Assembly: GCF_011300685.1 (NCBI RefSeq)
Contig: NZ_CP049864.1
Location: forward strand, 612,885 to 676,884
Reading direction: 5' to 3'
DNA: 64,000 nt
DNA from: Lysobacter sp. HDW10
GTDB lineage: Bacteria; Pseudomonadota; Gammaproteobacteria; Xanthomonadales; Xanthomonadaceae
Shown: positions 8,243-17,780 of the stretch, one piece after another
Layout of the letters: every line of letters begins with the position of its first letter
How positions within the stretch are numbered: the stretch's first letter is position 1
The notes under the pieces: generated by a model
Databases searched by the model: none
Told to the model about the DNA's origin: nothing
The model's input: the letters and a program-made list of their open reading frames with translations, nothing else
Position numbers and translations under genes: made by a program

Positions 8243-8825
8243 CGCACATCACGCCGTGTTGCCCGCAGGCTTTGGTCGACGTGCCATCGCATGGTGCTTG
8301 GATGCACTCTTCGTCTTGCCCTTGGTGCTGATCGTTGTGTATACGCGCACCGATTGGCATGTGCTGTGGTCTGACTTGCAGGCACTGCAATTGCAAGTCG
8401 ATGGTCGCATGATGACGGCCGCAATGAATGACGCGGACTTTCTATCGGCACTGATCAGCCTGTGGCATGACGCGTCCGTACAGGTCAGCGCGCGTCATCT
8501 TGCGACTGGATTGCTCCGTGTCGTGATTCTGTTTGCGTGCGCGTTCGCGCTCTGTAGCGGCATCTGGCATGTGTTTTGGGAGACGCGCAACAACTACGGC
8601 GCGTCACCGGGTAAGCGTTTGCTCGACTTGCAAGTCGTTACTGCTGACACGCATCAAGCCTTGCGCTTGCCTCAAGCCATTGCGCGGCATTTGGCCGGCA
8701 CGCTTTCTTGGCTCAGCTTGAACGTGGGTCACCTGATGGCGGCGCTGCCACCCGAGCACACCGCCTTACATGACCGCCTCTCCGGCACGCGTGTGCTTAT
8801 TCGGGCGGCGTCATCTCACAGTTGA
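8223..8825 (+). CDS. RDD family integral membrane protein
   Basis: A 200-residue protein with the RDD-family opening GFGRRAIAWCLDALF (Arg and Asp flanking the first helix), hydrophobic segments at about 25-42, 100-122 and 160-175, and the family block ASPGKRLLDLQVV near residue 135. RDD proteins are small membrane proteins, some proposed to be transporters; the function here is unknown. The GTG at 8223 overlaps tatC by 20 bases, so it looks translationally coupled to the Tat genes. Its 3' end overlaps the convergent VOC gene by 29 bases. Confidence 0.75.
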   Translation: MQTTRPDAHHAVLPAGFGRRAIAWCLDALFVLPLVLIVVYTRTDWHVLWSDLQALQLQVDGRMMTAAMNDADFLSALISLWHDASVQVSARHLATGLLRVVILFACAFALCSGIWHVFWETRNNYGASPGKRLLDLQVVTADTHQALRLPQAIARHLAGTLSWLSLNVGHLMAALPPEHTALHDRLSGTRVLIRAASSHS

Positions 8826-9213
8826 TCATCCACGGCACGCCGAACGGATCCACACACATGCCGAATCGTTTGGCCCAAAAGGTCTCCGCCAACGGCATCG
8901 TGACCTCGCCGTTTTCGCTGAGTCCGGCGAACATACGTTCCGCTTCATCGATGTCTTTGGCGTGGGCGCTCAAACTGAAGCCGCCGAACGGTTTTTGATA
9001 TTCAGGCGGGCAATCCGCCGCCATCAAGATGGCGCCATCTGGAAACTGCAACGTGGCGTGCATGACGGCATCTTTGTCGCCATTGGGTGCGTCGCCTGCC
9101 ATGGGGCTCTCACCCCAGGTGTGCAGAAACAACAGTTTCGCATCCAGCACTTTCTGATAGAGCTCGAATGCGGGCCGGGTTTTGCCGGGCGGAAAATTGA
9201 GATAGGCGTTCAT
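8797..9213 (-). CDS. VOC family protein (PhnB/glyoxalase-like)
   Basis: A 138-residue protein with the paired beta-alpha-beta-beta-beta modules of the vicinal oxygen chelate superfamily and PhnB-type sequence: LNFPPGKTRPAFELY at the N-terminus, FGGFSLSAHAKD in the middle and the C-terminal block KRFGMCVDPFGVPWMINCE. These proteins often bind a metal, but PhnB-like members frequently lack glyoxalase activity, so no reaction is assigned. Its end overlaps the RDD gene on the other strand. It lies 26 bases downstream of the GFA gene on the same strand. Confidence 0.85.
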   Translation of the reverse strand: MNAYLNFPPGKTRPAFELYQKVLDAKLLFLHTWGESPMAGDAPNGDKDAVMHATLQFPDGAILMAADCPPEYQKPFGGFSLSAHAKDIDEAERMFAGLSENGEVTMPLAETFWAKRFGMCVDPFGVPWMINCEMTPPE

Positions 9214-9239
9214 ATGAAAATTCTTGGATGGGGACGCGC

Positions 9240-9587
9240 TTAGAAACTGCGGCCGTCGACTTTGTTCACGGGGATGGCATCAATGTCGTAGTTCTCAAGG
9301 CATCGCGCATTGACTGCATAGACCATGCTGCCATCTTCTGTCTTGCTTTGACCAAAGGCTTGGCAACCGCAGGTTTTACAGAATCGATGGTCGATGGCGT
9401 GCTTGTTGAAGCGATACGTCGTGAGTGCGTCTTCGCCTTGTTGAAGTGTGAAAGCGCTTCCGGGCACAAACCAAAGCTTGAATCCTTTGCGCTGACAATG
9501 CGAACAATTGCATTCCAATACCGATTCAGGCGTGCCTTCCGCCTCGAACTTCACTGCACCACAGTGACAACTACCTTGAAGCGACAT
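9240..9587 (-). CDS. GFA family (Mss4-like) zinc protein
   Basis: A 115-residue GFA/CENP-V family protein. Zinc-binding cysteines are visible as CHCGAV (residues 7-9 area), CNCSHCQRKGF (about 29-38) and CKTCGCQ (about 71-76). The family was named for glutathione-dependent formaldehyde activation, but most members are uncharacterised and the name should not be read as a reaction. It is followed on the same strand by the VOC gene, suggesting a two-gene unit of possible detoxification role (inference from families only). Confidence 0.85.
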   Translation of the reverse strand: MSLQGSCHCGAVKFEAEGTPESVLECNCSHCQRKGFKLWFVPGSAFTLQQGEDALTTYRFNKHAIDHRFCKTCGCQAFGQSKTEDGSMVYAVNARCLENYDIDAIPVNKVDGRSF

Positions 9588-9694
9588 AGCTCCGACTCCT
9601 CATCATTGAACGTGATTAGCGCACTGGCGTTGCCATGCGGCAGTTCGAACTTTAGGCGCTCAAGTGTTAGCCACGCGCGAAATTTTCAGCACAC

Positions 9695-10342
9695 TTAGAA
9701 CGTGTTGCGGTGTTTGCCTTGCCACGCGGTGTACCAGCTGCGAATACGTGCCATGTCTGACTCGAAGTCGTCACTGAGGATGACCGTCGGCCCGATGCCG
9801 ATGACCTTTTCGGGGTAGTGGAAGTACTCGAGAATGACGGGGACTTGCGCCTCGTGGGCGATCTTCCAGAATCCGGACTTCCATTTCTCGACGCGCTTGC
9901 GCGTGCCTTCCGGCGCGATGCCGAGCCAGAACGAGTCGGCATTGCGCATTTGCTCGACGGTCTGACCCACGAAACCGCCTTGCGCTTTGCGGTCGATCTC
10001 GATGACGCCAAGTGCGCGCAGAATCGGGCCCGCCGGCCAGAAAAACAACTCTTTCTTCGCGAGAATACGGATCTCCAAGCCCAGCGCGAGCTTGGCCGCG
10101 AAACCCCATATGCCATCCCAATTGGACGAGTGCGGTGCACCGATCAAAACCGCGCGCGGTACGTCGGGAAACTCGCCGACCATGCGCCAGCCGCCGAGCT
10201 TGAGCAAGGTCCGGCCAAACCATCGGGTGAAGCGATTGGGCTTCGAGCGCGGTGCATTGGGCGGCAGATTCAGAATCGTTCCGTCCGCGCTCGACGTCGG
10301 CAAGTGCGTGCCTTTTGCCGGCAAGTCATTAATCCCAATCAC
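9695..10342 (-). CDS. Lysophospholipid acyltransferase family protein
   Basis: A 215-residue PlsC-like protein. The acyltransferase catalytic motif HxxxxD is visible as HSSNWD (about residue 70-75) and the substrate-binding block as APEGTRKR (about 144-151). The family transfers acyl groups onto lysophospholipids at the inner membrane. The GTG at 10342 is preferred: it overlaps the end of arfB by 14 bases, whereas a longer frame would be buried in arfB. It is short, without a clear N-terminal membrane helix. A second PlsC-type gene lies at 50642, so this one may have a specialised acceptor. Confidence 0.8.
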   Translation of the reverse strand: MIGINDLPAKGTHLPTSSADGTILNLPPNAPRSKPNRFTRWFGRTLLKLGGWRMVGEFPDVPRAVLIGAPHSSNWDGIWGFAAKLALGLEIRILAKKELFFWPAGPILRALGVIEIDRKAQGGFVGQTVEQMRNADSFWLGIAPEGTRKRVEKWKSGFWKIAHEAQVPVILEYFHYPEKVIGIGPTVILSDDFESDMARIRSWYTAWQGKHRNTF

Positions 10343-10733
10343 GTTGCGTCCTTTGCTGTTTGAGATGACTCGCCTTTTTCTTGCTGTCCAATCGACGCTC
10401 CTTGGAGGCACGTGTGGGCCGTGTTGCGACACGCGTTTTGGGGACTTCGTAGCCATGCGCGATGAATTGCATGAGGCGCTCGCGCGCGTCATCCCGATTG
10501 CGTTCTTGGGTGCGGAAGCGTTGCGCATGAATGACCAACACGCCTTCGCTGGTGATGCGACGATCACGACGCGCCAACAAGCGTGCGCGCACCGCTTCGC
10601 TCAACGACGGTGAACCCGCGACATCGAATCGCAGCTCGACGGCAGTTGCCACCTTGTTGACGTTTTGGCCACCTGCGCCCGATGCACGTACAAAACGCTC
10701 TTCGATCTCAGGTTCGATCTTCTCAATACGCAT
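10329..10733 (-). CDS. arfB: Alternative ribosome-rescue factor ArfB
   Basis: A 134-residue peptidyl-tRNA hydrolase of the ArfB/YaeJ type. The catalytic GGQ is in GAGGQNVNK (about residues 21-29), and the C-terminus is a basic tail rich in Lys/Arg (SKERRLDSKKK region) that in ArfB enters the empty mRNA channel of stalled ribosomes. It lacks the codon-recognition domain of RF1/RF2, so it acts codon-independently. The ATG at 10733 is chosen because the conserved N-terminal strand starts there; upstream in-frame sequence belongs to truC on another frame. Confidence 0.92.
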   Translation of the reverse strand: MRIEKIEPEIEERFVRASGAGGQNVNKVATAVELRFDVAGSPSLSEAVRARLLARRDRRITSEGVLVIHAQRFRTQERNRDDARERLMQFIAHGYEVPKTRVATRPTRASKERRLDSKKKASHLKQQRTQRDWD

Positions 10734-10743
10734 TGCGTCGAGT

Positions 10744-11451
10744 CTAAACGAGGGCGGCGCTACTTTGCGTCTCGAACAGCGCAAGCGCACGCGTGAATTC
10801 GCCTTCCGGCGGGATACGTACTTCGATGCGCTCGCCCGTGTGTGGGTGCGCGAAGGCAAGTGTTTCGCAGTGCAGCAACATGCGATGAATCCCTTGCATG
10901 CGGAAGTTGCGATTGTGACGGCCGTCGCCATGGCTGGTGTCACCAATCATGTGATGGAAGGCGTGTTTCAGATGGCGGCGGATTTGCCGGAAGCGACCGG
11001 TTTCGGGCATCGCACGCAACAAGGCATAGCGCGACGTCTCATGATGCGCCGAGGCAATCGCAAGTTCGCACCGTGCCAACGTTTCGAATCGGGTGATGGC
11101 CGGCTTTTTCTGCGGTTTGCCCGGACCGCCATCCAAGGGATGGTCAATCGTGAATTGATCTTCTGCCGGCCAGCCCCTGCACACCGTGAGATAGGACTTC
11201 TCGACTTCGCCGGCCATCCAAGCCTTGCCCAGTGCGGACGCCGTGTCGCGATCGAGCGCCACCAATAGCGCACCGCTGGTGGCGCGATCCAGTCGATGTA
11301 CCAGAAAGATGGGGCAGCCAAGCTGCACGCGTAAGCGCTCTGCAGCGAAGTCTGTTTCGCCGCGCGCCAAGGCACTGTCGTGCACCATCAAGCCCGCGGG
11401 CTTGTTGACCACCACGAAGCGCGCATCGTGATGGACGATTTCCAAGTTCAT
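10744..11451 (-). CDS. truC: RluA-family pseudouridine synthase, probably TruC
   Basis: A 235-residue RluA-family enzyme with the catalytic HRLDRATSG block (about residues 52-60, catalytic Asp) and KSYLTVCRG strand. It has no S4 domain. Length and the [13 protein letters not shown] start fit TruC, which makes pseudouridine 65 in tRNA; the assignment to TruC rather than another RluA paralogue is a judgement from length and overall look. The ATG at 11451 overlaps the ubiB stop (ATGA), placing it in the ubiJ-ubiB-truC-arfB run. Confidence 0.85.
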   Translation of the reverse strand: MNLEIVHHDARFVVVNKPAGLMVHDSALARGETDFAAERLRVQLGCPIFLVHRLDRATSGALLVALDRDTASALGKAWMAGEVEKSYLTVCRGWPAEDQFTIDHPLDGGPGKPQKKPAITRFETLARCELAIASAHHETSRYALLRAMPETGRFRQIRRHLKHAFHHMIGDTSHGDGRHNRNFRMQGIHRMLLHCETLAFAHPHTGERIEVRIPPEGEFTRALALFETQSSAALV

Positions 11452-13121
11452 CGACGGGGTGCGCGTCGCGGCCAAGCCGCAATGATGGCCCACACGCCAC
11501 CGAGTCCTGCGATCCACACCGACACCGGTGCGCCTAGCGTGCGCGGTCCGCCGGCATCAAGGGCATAGAGCAAGGCTGCGGCAATGAGCAGACCCGTGCC
11601 GAGAATGGCGGACACCATGCGCTTTTGCATTGCATGCAAATCTCGCGACACACGCATGAGGTCATCCGACTGCATGCGAATCTCGTGTTTGCCCTCGACT
11701 TGTTGACGCAACCAAGCGTGGATCAATGTCGGCACTTCAGGCGCGTGCGTCACCAACTCAGGCAATCGCTTGGCGAACTCTTTCACCAAGCGACGCGGAC
11801 TGTAGCGTTCAACCAAAATGCGTTCGAGCACGGGACGTGCCACTGCCCAGATATCGATATCCGGATCGAGTTGGCGCCCCACCCCTTCGATGTTCAACAG
11901 CGTTTTTTGCAGCAGGATCAACTGGGGCTGCAATGTGAGCTCGTAGCGTTGCGCCATCTTGAATAACTTCGCCAACACTTCGGCCAACGAGATTTGCGAC
12001 AAGGGGCGTGTGAAATAAGGCTCGCAGATACCGCGCGCGGCCGCTTCCAGTTCGTCAATGCGCACATGGCCCGGCATCCAACCCGCTTCCACGTGCAACT
12101 CAGCGATACGTCGATAGTCGCGATTGAAGATCGCCATGAAGTTCTCGGCCAGGTAGTACTGGTCCTTGCTCGAGAGCTGGCCCATGATGCCGAAATCCAA
12201 GGCGATGAAACGTGGATCGCGTTTGCGCGATTCTGCTTCGTCCACCCAGATATTGCCGGCGTGTGCATCTGCGTGAAAGAAGTTGTCGCGGAACACCTGT
12301 TGATAAAACACACGCACGCCTTTTTCAGCGAGGCGTTTGCGATCGATCCCTTGCGCATCCAAGCTTGCGACGTCATCTGAGGGAATGCCGTAGACGCGTT
12401 CCATCGTCAATGCTTGATTTGCCGAATGTGTCCAGATCACATCAGGCACATAGAGGTCGGGCGAGTTCAACCAATTGCGTCGCAAAACTGCGGCATTGCC
12501 GGCTTCCCGTTGCAGATCCAATTCGGCTTGCAGTGTGGCTTCAATCTCTGCCACGACTTCGCGCGGGCGAATCTTGTCTGCATTCGGGTGAATGCGTTCA
12601 ACGACACCCGCCAATGAGTGCAGCAACTCGACGTCGGCGCGGATGTGTGTGTCGATGTTGGGACGCAAGACCTTTACCACGACATCGCGTCCATCGTGCA
12701 TCTTGGCCGCGTGAACCTGTGCAATGGATGCCGAGGCCAAAGGCGTCGTATCGAAATCCGCGAATGCCGTTTCGATGTCCATGCCCAAAGCGCGCTCGAC
12801 GATGCGCTTGGCTTCGTTGCCATCGAAGGGCTTCACTTGCGCTTGAAGCAAGGTCAGTTCGTTGGCGATGTCTTCGGGAATCAAGTCACGGCGCGTGGAA
12901 AGAATCTGTCCGAACTTGACGAAGATCGGCCCGAGTTCTTGCAGGGCCAATCGCAATCGCACGCCACGCGGCAACTCGGTGACATCTGCTGATGCTTTGG
13001 GAACCAAGGGCCGTGCAAGCTTCAACCAAGCTTCGGCGCGCGTGTTGTCGAGCAAGACATCCAGTCGATAGCGCAATAAGGTGCGCACGATGCGCCAGGC
13101 ACGCCCCACCCCGAAACTCAT
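11448..13121 (-). CDS. ubiB: UbiB, ABC1/ADCK atypical kinase for ubiquinone biosynthesis
   Basis: A 557-residue protein of the UbiB/COQ8 family. Family blocks are visible in order: the KxGQ motif as FVKFGQ (about 69), the Ala-rich loop [10 protein letters not shown], the catalytic DAHAGNIWV and the ALDFGIMG metal site. Two hydrophobic helices close the C-terminus (about 505-550), as expected for membrane anchoring. UbiB is an ATPase thought to extract or present hydrophobic ubiquinone intermediates to the Ubi complex. It overlaps ubiJ by ATGA at 13118-13121 and truC by ATGA at 11448-11451. Confidence 0.95.
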   Translation of the reverse strand: MSFGVGRAWRIVRTLLRYRLDVLLDNTRAEAWLKLARPLVPKASADVTELPRGVRLRLALQELGPIFVKFGQILSTRRDLIPEDIANELTLLQAQVKPFDGNEAKRIVERALGMDIETAFADFDTTPLASASIAQVHAAKMHDGRDVVVKVLRPNIDTHIRADVELLHSLAGVVERIHPNADKIRPREVVAEIEATLQAELDLQREAGNAAVLRRNWLNSPDLYVPDVIWTHSANQALTMERVYGIPSDDVASLDAQGIDRKRLAEKGVRVFYQQVFRDNFFHADAHAGNIWVDEAESRKRDPRFIALDFGIMGQLSSKDQYYLAENFMAIFNRDYRRIAELHVEAGWMPGHVRIDELEAAARGICEPYFTRPLSQISLAEVLAKLFKMAQRYELTLQPQLILLQKTLLNIEGVGRQLDPDIDIWAVARPVLERILVERYSPRRLVKEFAKRLPELVTHAPEVPTLIHAWLRQQVEGKHEIRMQSDDLMRVSRDLHAMQKRMVSAILGTGLLIAAALLYALDAGGPRTLGAPVSVWIAGLGGVWAIIAAWPRRAPRR

Positions 13122-13789
13122 GCGCTACGTCCTGTGTTGAGTCGGTCGAAACGGGCTTGTAGGCGTTCCGCATCGTCGCGGATATGATCAACATCGCTAT
13201 AGAAGGCGCGCAGCTCTTCCTTGCCGACCACATCACGCGATTCTTCAGTGAGAAAGTCTGCGGAGTCGCGTGCAAAACCACTCGCGACAGCGCGCGTACC
13301 GCGCAGGCCGGCCGCTAAAGCATTCGCAATTTGCACGCCCATCACGTCGCCAAACACGCGGGTGAACGGCTGCACCCAATCCGGATCAAAACGCTCAGCC
13401 ATCCGCTGCAATCGACGCGCCAATTCCGCGTCACCTTCGACCCGCATCGCACCGAGCGGCGCCGCTTTGCGCCCGCGCATGAAAGGCAGTTGGCCGAGGA
13501 TGCCGGCGAGTGTGCTGCGCACAGACAAATCAGCGAGATCCGCATCTTCGACCGGGCCCACGCGCAAACGCTCACCCGCCACGCTGATTTGCAGTGCAAG
13601 TGCAGGTGCATCCAACTGCAAGGCCACACAGCGGCCATCCAGCGAAGGCAAGGCAGCACGTGTTTCCGGATCGAGCGATACGGCGTGATTCAGTGCGCTT
13701 TCAAGCACTTGGCCTGCCGGCACTTTCCAGTTGGGCAAAGTGAAGGCGAAGGGCGCTGCGTTGTTTTCAAATGGATTGACCATGCGCAC
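13118..13789 (-). CDS. ubiJ: UbiJ, SCP2-domain ubiquinone biosynthesis accessory protein
   Basis: A 223-residue protein with an N-terminal SCP2-like lipid-binding domain (about residues 25-115) and a C-terminal helical region with a coiled-coil-like end (about 185-215). UbiJ binds lipids and, with UbiK, supports the soluble complex that assembles ubiquinone. It sits directly before ubiB with ATGA overlap, the standard linkage. A methionine two codons downstream (13783) is an equally good start. UbiE, often in front of ubiJ, is not here; the upstream neighbour is oleD. Confidence 0.88.
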   Translation of the reverse strand: MRMVNPFENNAAPFAFTLPNWKVPAGQVLESALNHAVSLDPETRAALPSLDGRCVALQLDAPALALQISVAGERLRVGPVEDADLADLSVRSTLAGILGQLPFMRGRKAAPLGAMRVEGDAELARRLQRMAERFDPDWVQPFTRVFGDVMGVQIANALAAGLRGTRAVASGFARDSADFLTEESRDVVGKEELRAFYSDVDHIRDDAERLQARFDRLNTGRSA

Positions 13790-13792
13790 ATT

Positions 13793-14791
13793 CTAGCGAG
13801 TGGCGTTCCATGCGATGCGAACGCGTGCCAAGCCTTCTTCGGTCGACACTTGCGGGCGGTAGCCGAAATCGCGCGTGGCGGGCGCCATGCTGTACCAATG
13901 CGTCGTCGAGAGCTGTTCGGCAAGGAAGCGTGTCATCGGCGGTTCGCCCGGGCGCCGCAGCACAGGCCAGAGCCACTCGCTGACCGCACCGATCGCGTAG
14001 GCGACTGAGAACGGAATGTGACGGGTCACCGGCGCCACCCCTGCTGCGCCCAAAAGATCGTTCAACAAGGTGTGCATAGGGCGCGGCTCACCATTGCTAA
14101 TGAAATAGGCCTTGCCTGCACAGGCGCTACCGACATCGAGGTGATCGAGTGCGTTGAGATGCGCTTGTGCCGCATTGTCGACATAGGTGCTGTCGACGAG
14201 ATTCTCACCATCGCCGACGATCGCCAATTTGCCGGCGCGTGCGCGGTCGACCAAGCGCGGCAGAATTTGCGTGTCGCCCACGCCCCAGATCAAACGCGGA
14301 CGCAAGGCCACGGTGGCAAGGTCAGGACCGTTGGCCGCCAGCACTTCAACTTCTGCGATCTGTTTGGTCGTGGCATACGGTGCTTTGAAATGCACGCCAT
14401 AAGGCACGTCTTCTGCGGTGCCGCCTGCAACCGGATGGTTGGCGCGGTGCGTGACGCTGGGTGTGGAGGTGTACACCAATTTGCGAATGCCGGCGTGTTT
14501 GCAGGCGTCGATGACGTTGTGTGTGCCTACCACGTTGGCTTGGTAGTAGCTTTCGTAGCTGCCCCATGCGCCCGCCTTGGCCGCATTGTGGATAACGGCG
14601 TCGCAGCCTTGCACGGCCGCACGCACGGCGTCGAGCGCTTGAAGATCGCCTTGAATCTGTTTGACACCCAAAGCATCGAGCGCCGGGTAATGCCCACGAC
14701 TGAAACTTTGAACCTCATCGCCCCGCGCACGCAGTGCCTTGCACAACGCTTGCCCTAAAAAGCCGCCGCCGCCCGTCACTAACAGTTTCAT
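13793..14791 (-). CDS. oleD: OleD, 2-alkyl-3-ketoalkanoate reductase
   Basis: A 332-residue short-chain (extended) reductase. The N-terminal Rossmann loop is GGGGFLGQ (about residues 7-14), and the active-site Tyr-x-x-x-Lys is in YATTKQ (about 149-154). In the olefin pathway OleD uses NADPH to reduce the 2-alkyl-3-keto acid made by OleA to the 2-alkyl-3-hydroxy acid that OleC closes to a beta-lactone. I place the start at ATG 14791, overlapping the oleC stop (ATGA), because the Rossmann fold begins immediately. Membership of the ole cluster is what distinguishes it from other 3-beta-HSD-like reductases. Confidence 0.9.
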   Translation of the reverse strand: MKLLVTGGGGFLGQALCKALRARGDEVQSFSRGHYPALDALGVKQIQGDLQALDAVRAAVQGCDAVIHNAAKAGAWGSYESYYQANVVGTHNVIDACKHAGIRKLVYTSTPSVTHRANHPVAGGTAEDVPYGVHFKAPYATTKQIAEVEVLAANGPDLATVALRPRLIWGVGDTQILPRLVDRARAGKLAIVGDGENLVDSTYVDNAAQAHLNALDHLDVGSACAGKAYFISNGEPRPMHTLLNDLLGAAGVAPVTRHIPFSVAYAIGAVSEWLWPVLRRPGEPPMTRFLAEQLSTTHWYSMAPATRDFGYRPQVSTEEGLARVRIAWNATR

Positions 14792-16440
14792 GGTTTCAGT
14801 CGCACATGCTTGGCCGCCCATGCCGCAAGTTTTTCGCGGCCAACTTTGGCGTTGTGTCGAATATCTACGGGGAAGGCTTTTGGATACATCAGAAAATGTT
14901 CTACACGGGCAGTAAGGACAGAACCGTTGGCCAAATGGCGCAATTCGTCTTCGATGCGCGGCCAGGCGGTTGATGCGATGCCGGGTTTCAGTTCGACACA
15001 GAGCACAGGCACCTGTGCGCCTTTGTTGCCGAGGCCGACAAGCGCCGTGCGCAAGACATCGGGATGCGTGTTGAAGACCGGTTCGATTTGTTCGGTACAC
15101 AAGGTGAGATCGCGACTGACAACGACGCGTTGTGTTTTTCTGCCGCAAAACCACAGGCGGCCTTCTTTATCGAAATAGCCAAGGTCGCCCATGCGATGCA
15201 CGATGCGTTTGCTGTTGTCTTGTAGGGTCTCTTCAATCTTCGCAAGTTTGGTTTGCGCATCACGATTGAAGTAGCCATCGGTCGTCGTTGGGCCTGCGAC
15301 TGTGATTTCACCCACGATCCCTTGCGGCACTTCGCGGACATGCTTCCATGTGTGCAATGCGTCTTCTGTGATGTGAATGATGCGCACCTCATTGGGTGCG
15401 ACAGGTCGACCCACGCAGGTGCCCGCACCGCGTTCGGTGTGCGAACGCAATTGCACCAACTCGCGTCCTTCAATCAATGCGACGGGCAAACACTCCGTGG
15501 CGCCATAGGGTGTCCAGAAACGTGCATCTTCTGGCAGCAAGGCAAGCAATCCGGCCACCACGTCAGGCGGCACCGGCGCACCGGCGCTGGTGACTCGCTT
15601 CAATCCTGTGAGTGCCACGCCATGTTTGACCAGGACGCGCATCAACGCAGGCGAGCCGAACAATTGGTCCACATCGAACTTTTGCATGGCGGCCAATAGC
15701 TTCTTCGCATCGGCCATCGCAGGACGCGTCGGATCCATGTCCGGAATGATGGCGCTCAAGCCCAAGCCCGGATCAAACAATGCAAACGGCGGGAACGTCG
15801 GCATATCGACGCCGCCCGCTTGAATCTGCAATCCCTCGCGCAGCATTTCGAGCTGCGCTAGGAAATGGCGATGGCGATAGATCACGCCTTTGGGAATACC
15901 GGTCGAGCCGCTGGTAAATAGAATCGCGGCGACATCGTCGGCGGACGGCGGCGGCACAGTGAGCACGCGATTGTGCCCATGAAATTCGAGATCTTCGAAC
16001 CGCGTGTCTGCAATCCATTTGGCCGCACCGACGCACACGGTCTTCTTTGCAGACTTTGCCCAGCCAAAGAGTTTGCGCCCGAACAGCGCCAACGGAATGC
16101 CGATGAAGACATCTGGCTTTGCTTCATCAAGACAGGTTTTCAGCGCTTTCTTGTCGATGCCCGGATCGACCAACACAGGCACCGCGCCCAGTCGGAACAA
16201 GGCGAACATCAAAATGAAAAATTCGAAGCTGGGCCGCACCATGACCACGACGTGCATGCCGGGTCGCACACCGAAGTGGTGCAAGCCGTAGGCCACGTCA
16301 TCGCTGCGTTGATGCAGCTCGGCAAATGTCAGTGCCGCTGCATAGCGCCCGTCTTTGCCGGGGATGCGCATGGCCACCGCTTGAGGCTGTGCCGCTGCGA
16401 TGGCTTCCAAACGAGCGGTCAGGGTGGGCGCGTCACTCAT
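14788..16440 (-). CDS. oleC: OleC, beta-lactone synthetase (acyl-AMP ligase family)
   Basis: A 550-residue ANL-superfamily enzyme. The ATP-binding block [12 protein letters not shown] is at about residues 174-185, TPYGATE at about 302-308, and [19 protein letters not shown] near 420-438. OleC activates the 2-alkyl-3-hydroxy acid with ATP and forms a cis-beta-lactone, rather than loading CoA. It is translationally coupled to oleD. The 44 bases between its start and the divergent YkgJ gene must contain a promoter, so oleCD may be transcribed separately from oleAB. Confidence 0.92.
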   Translation of the reverse strand: MSDAPTLTARLEAIAAAQPQAVAMRIPGKDGRYAAALTFAELHQRSDDVAYGLHHFGVRPGMHVVVMVRPSFEFFILMFALFRLGAVPVLVDPGIDKKALKTCLDEAKPDVFIGIPLALFGRKLFGWAKSAKKTVCVGAAKWIADTRFEDLEFHGHNRVLTVPPPSADDVAAILFTSGSTGIPKGVIYRHRHFLAQLEMLREGLQIQAGGVDMPTFPPFALFDPGLGLSAIIPDMDPTRPAMADAKKLLAAMQKFDVDQLFGSPALMRVLVKHGVALTGLKRVTSAGAPVPPDVVAGLLALLPEDARFWTPYGATECLPVALIEGRELVQLRSHTERGAGTCVGRPVAPNEVRIIHITEDALHTWKHVREVPQGIVGEITVAGPTTTDGYFNRDAQTKLAKIEETLQDNSKRIVHRMGDLGYFDKEGRLWFCGRKTQRVVVSRDLTLCTEQIEPVFNTHPDVLRTALVGLGNKGAQVPVLCVELKPGIASTAWPRIEDELRHLANGSVLTARVEHFLMYPKAFPVDIRHNAKVGREKLAAWAAKHVRLKP

Positions 16441-16484
16441 CGCCGCATTGTCGCAGGCAAACCGACTTCACGGCAAAATATGGC

Positions 16485-16838
16485 ATGCCTGCCTCTATCC
16501 ATCCGTGCCTGTCCTGCGGCGCCTGTTGTGCCGCCTATCGTGTCGCCTTTCATTGGTCGGAGGCGGACGACGCTGCGGGTGGCACCGTGCCCGTGGATTT
16601 AACCTTGGCCCTTCGCACGCACGAGCGCGCGATGCGCGGTACCGATGCGGTCTCGCCGCGATGCGCGGCCTTGGCGGGGACGGTGGGTGTTGCTACGCAC
16701 TGCAGCATTTATGATTTGCGGCCTTCGCCGTGTCGTGCGGTGCAGGCGTCTTGGGCGGATGGCGCGGCGGATGCGCAGTGTGATCGCGCGCGCATAAGGC
16801 ACGGTTTGCCCGTGCTGACGCCTGAAGACTGGTGTTAA
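16485..16838 (+). CDS. YkgJ family Cys-cluster (putative Fe-S/zinc) protein
   Basis: A 117-residue protein with the YkgJ/CxxCxxCC signature: CLSCGACC at about residues 8-15, a further Cys near 80 (THCSIY) and CRAV at about 91, which together could bind a zinc ion or Fe-S cluster. The function of the family is unknown. It is transcribed opposite to the ole genes and sits between oleB and oleC, overlapping the oleB stop by 4 bases. No Shine-Dalgarno sequence is evident before the ATG at 16485. Confidence 0.8.
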   Translation: MPASIHPCLSCGACCAAYRVAFHWSEADDAAGGTVPVDLTLALRTHERAMRGTDAVSPRCAALAGTVGVATHCSIYDLRPSPCRAVQASWADGAADAQCDRARIRHGLPVLTPEDWC

Positions 16839-17731
16839 TGCGCGTCTAAGAAGGCGCGAATTTCGGGAACGATGATGGCGTGCTTGTCTTCCAGCACGTA
16901 ATGACCGGCGTCTTCAAACGGATGCTTTTCGGCATTCGGCAATGCACGTTCGAAGCCGCGATAGAAATTTACGTCGAACACAAAATCGCGCAAACCCCAG
17001 GCGATATAGACGGGCAAGTGCGCATAACCCGGCAGTGCACGCGCTGTGTCCTCAAGCAAAGGCCAAGCGCGGTCTTTGCTGCTCAGGGGAATGTCTTGCA
17101 TGAAACGCAAAGTCGCGATCGCGTTTTGCCAGCCGTCGTACACGTGTGTGTAAGCATGCCGAACATCCGCTGACAAACGACGGCGGGTTCCAAAGCGTGC
17201 TGCGCCGCGCGCAAACAGATTGAACTTGCGGATCAAGTAGCCGCCGATGCGCGAATGTCGGCCCATGGCGATTTGCCACGGCATGCCTTTCTCTGCGGGG
17301 AGTGGAAATGCAGCGGTGTTGGTGAAGACCCAGCGTTTGATGCGAGCGGCGTGGTTCAAGGCCCACGCCGAACCGATCATGCCGCCCCAATCGTGTACTG
17401 CGAGGGTCACGGGGCCGTCTACGCCGAGGTGTTTGAGCAATGCATCCAAATCTTCAACGCGTGACTGCAGGGTGTAGTCATAACGCGGCTGTGCGTTCTC
17501 GGCATCATCGGGTTTATCGGACAGACCCATGCCGACATGGTCCGGCACGATGCAGCGGTATCTGTCGGACAAACCTTTGACCAAATGGCGCCAGTAATAG
17601 CTCCACGAAGGATTGCCGTGCAGCATGATCACTATCTCGCCGTCGCGCGGGCCTTCGTCGAGATAGGACATCTCGATGCCGGGACGCACTTCGAAACGCT
17701 TCGGCGTAAAGGGGTAATCAGGCAGAGTCAT
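16835..17731 (-). CDS. oleB: OleB, beta-lactone decarboxylase (haloalkane dehalogenase fold)
   Basis: A 298-residue alpha/beta hydrolase whose nucleophile is Asp114 in VHDWGG, with the oxyanion block HGNPSWSYYWR near 38-48 and the catalytic His277 in DAGHYV. These positions agree with the haloalkane-dehalogenase-like OleB proteins. OleB decarboxylates the cis-beta-lactone to the cis-olefin. It lies 49 bases downstream of oleA, probably one transcript with it, and is separated from oleC by an opposite-strand gene. Confidence 0.92.
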   Translation of the reverse strand: MTLPDYPFTPKRFEVRPGIEMSYLDEGPRDGEIVIMLHGNPSWSYYWRHLVKGLSDRYRCIVPDHVGMGLSDKPDDAENAQPRYDYTLQSRVEDLDALLKHLGVDGPVTLAVHDWGGMIGSAWALNHAARIKRWVFTNTAAFPLPAEKGMPWQIAMGRHSRIGGYLIRKFNLFARGAARFGTRRRLSADVRHAYTHVYDGWQNAIATLRFMQDIPLSSKDRAWPLLEDTARALPGYAHLPVYIAWGLRDFVFDVNFYRGFERALPNAEKHPFEDAGHYVLEDKHAIIVPEIRAFLDAH

Positions 17732-17780
17732 GCGACACCTTGCATTGCGCGCGCGGTCGCGAGACCGACGGCAATTGTGT

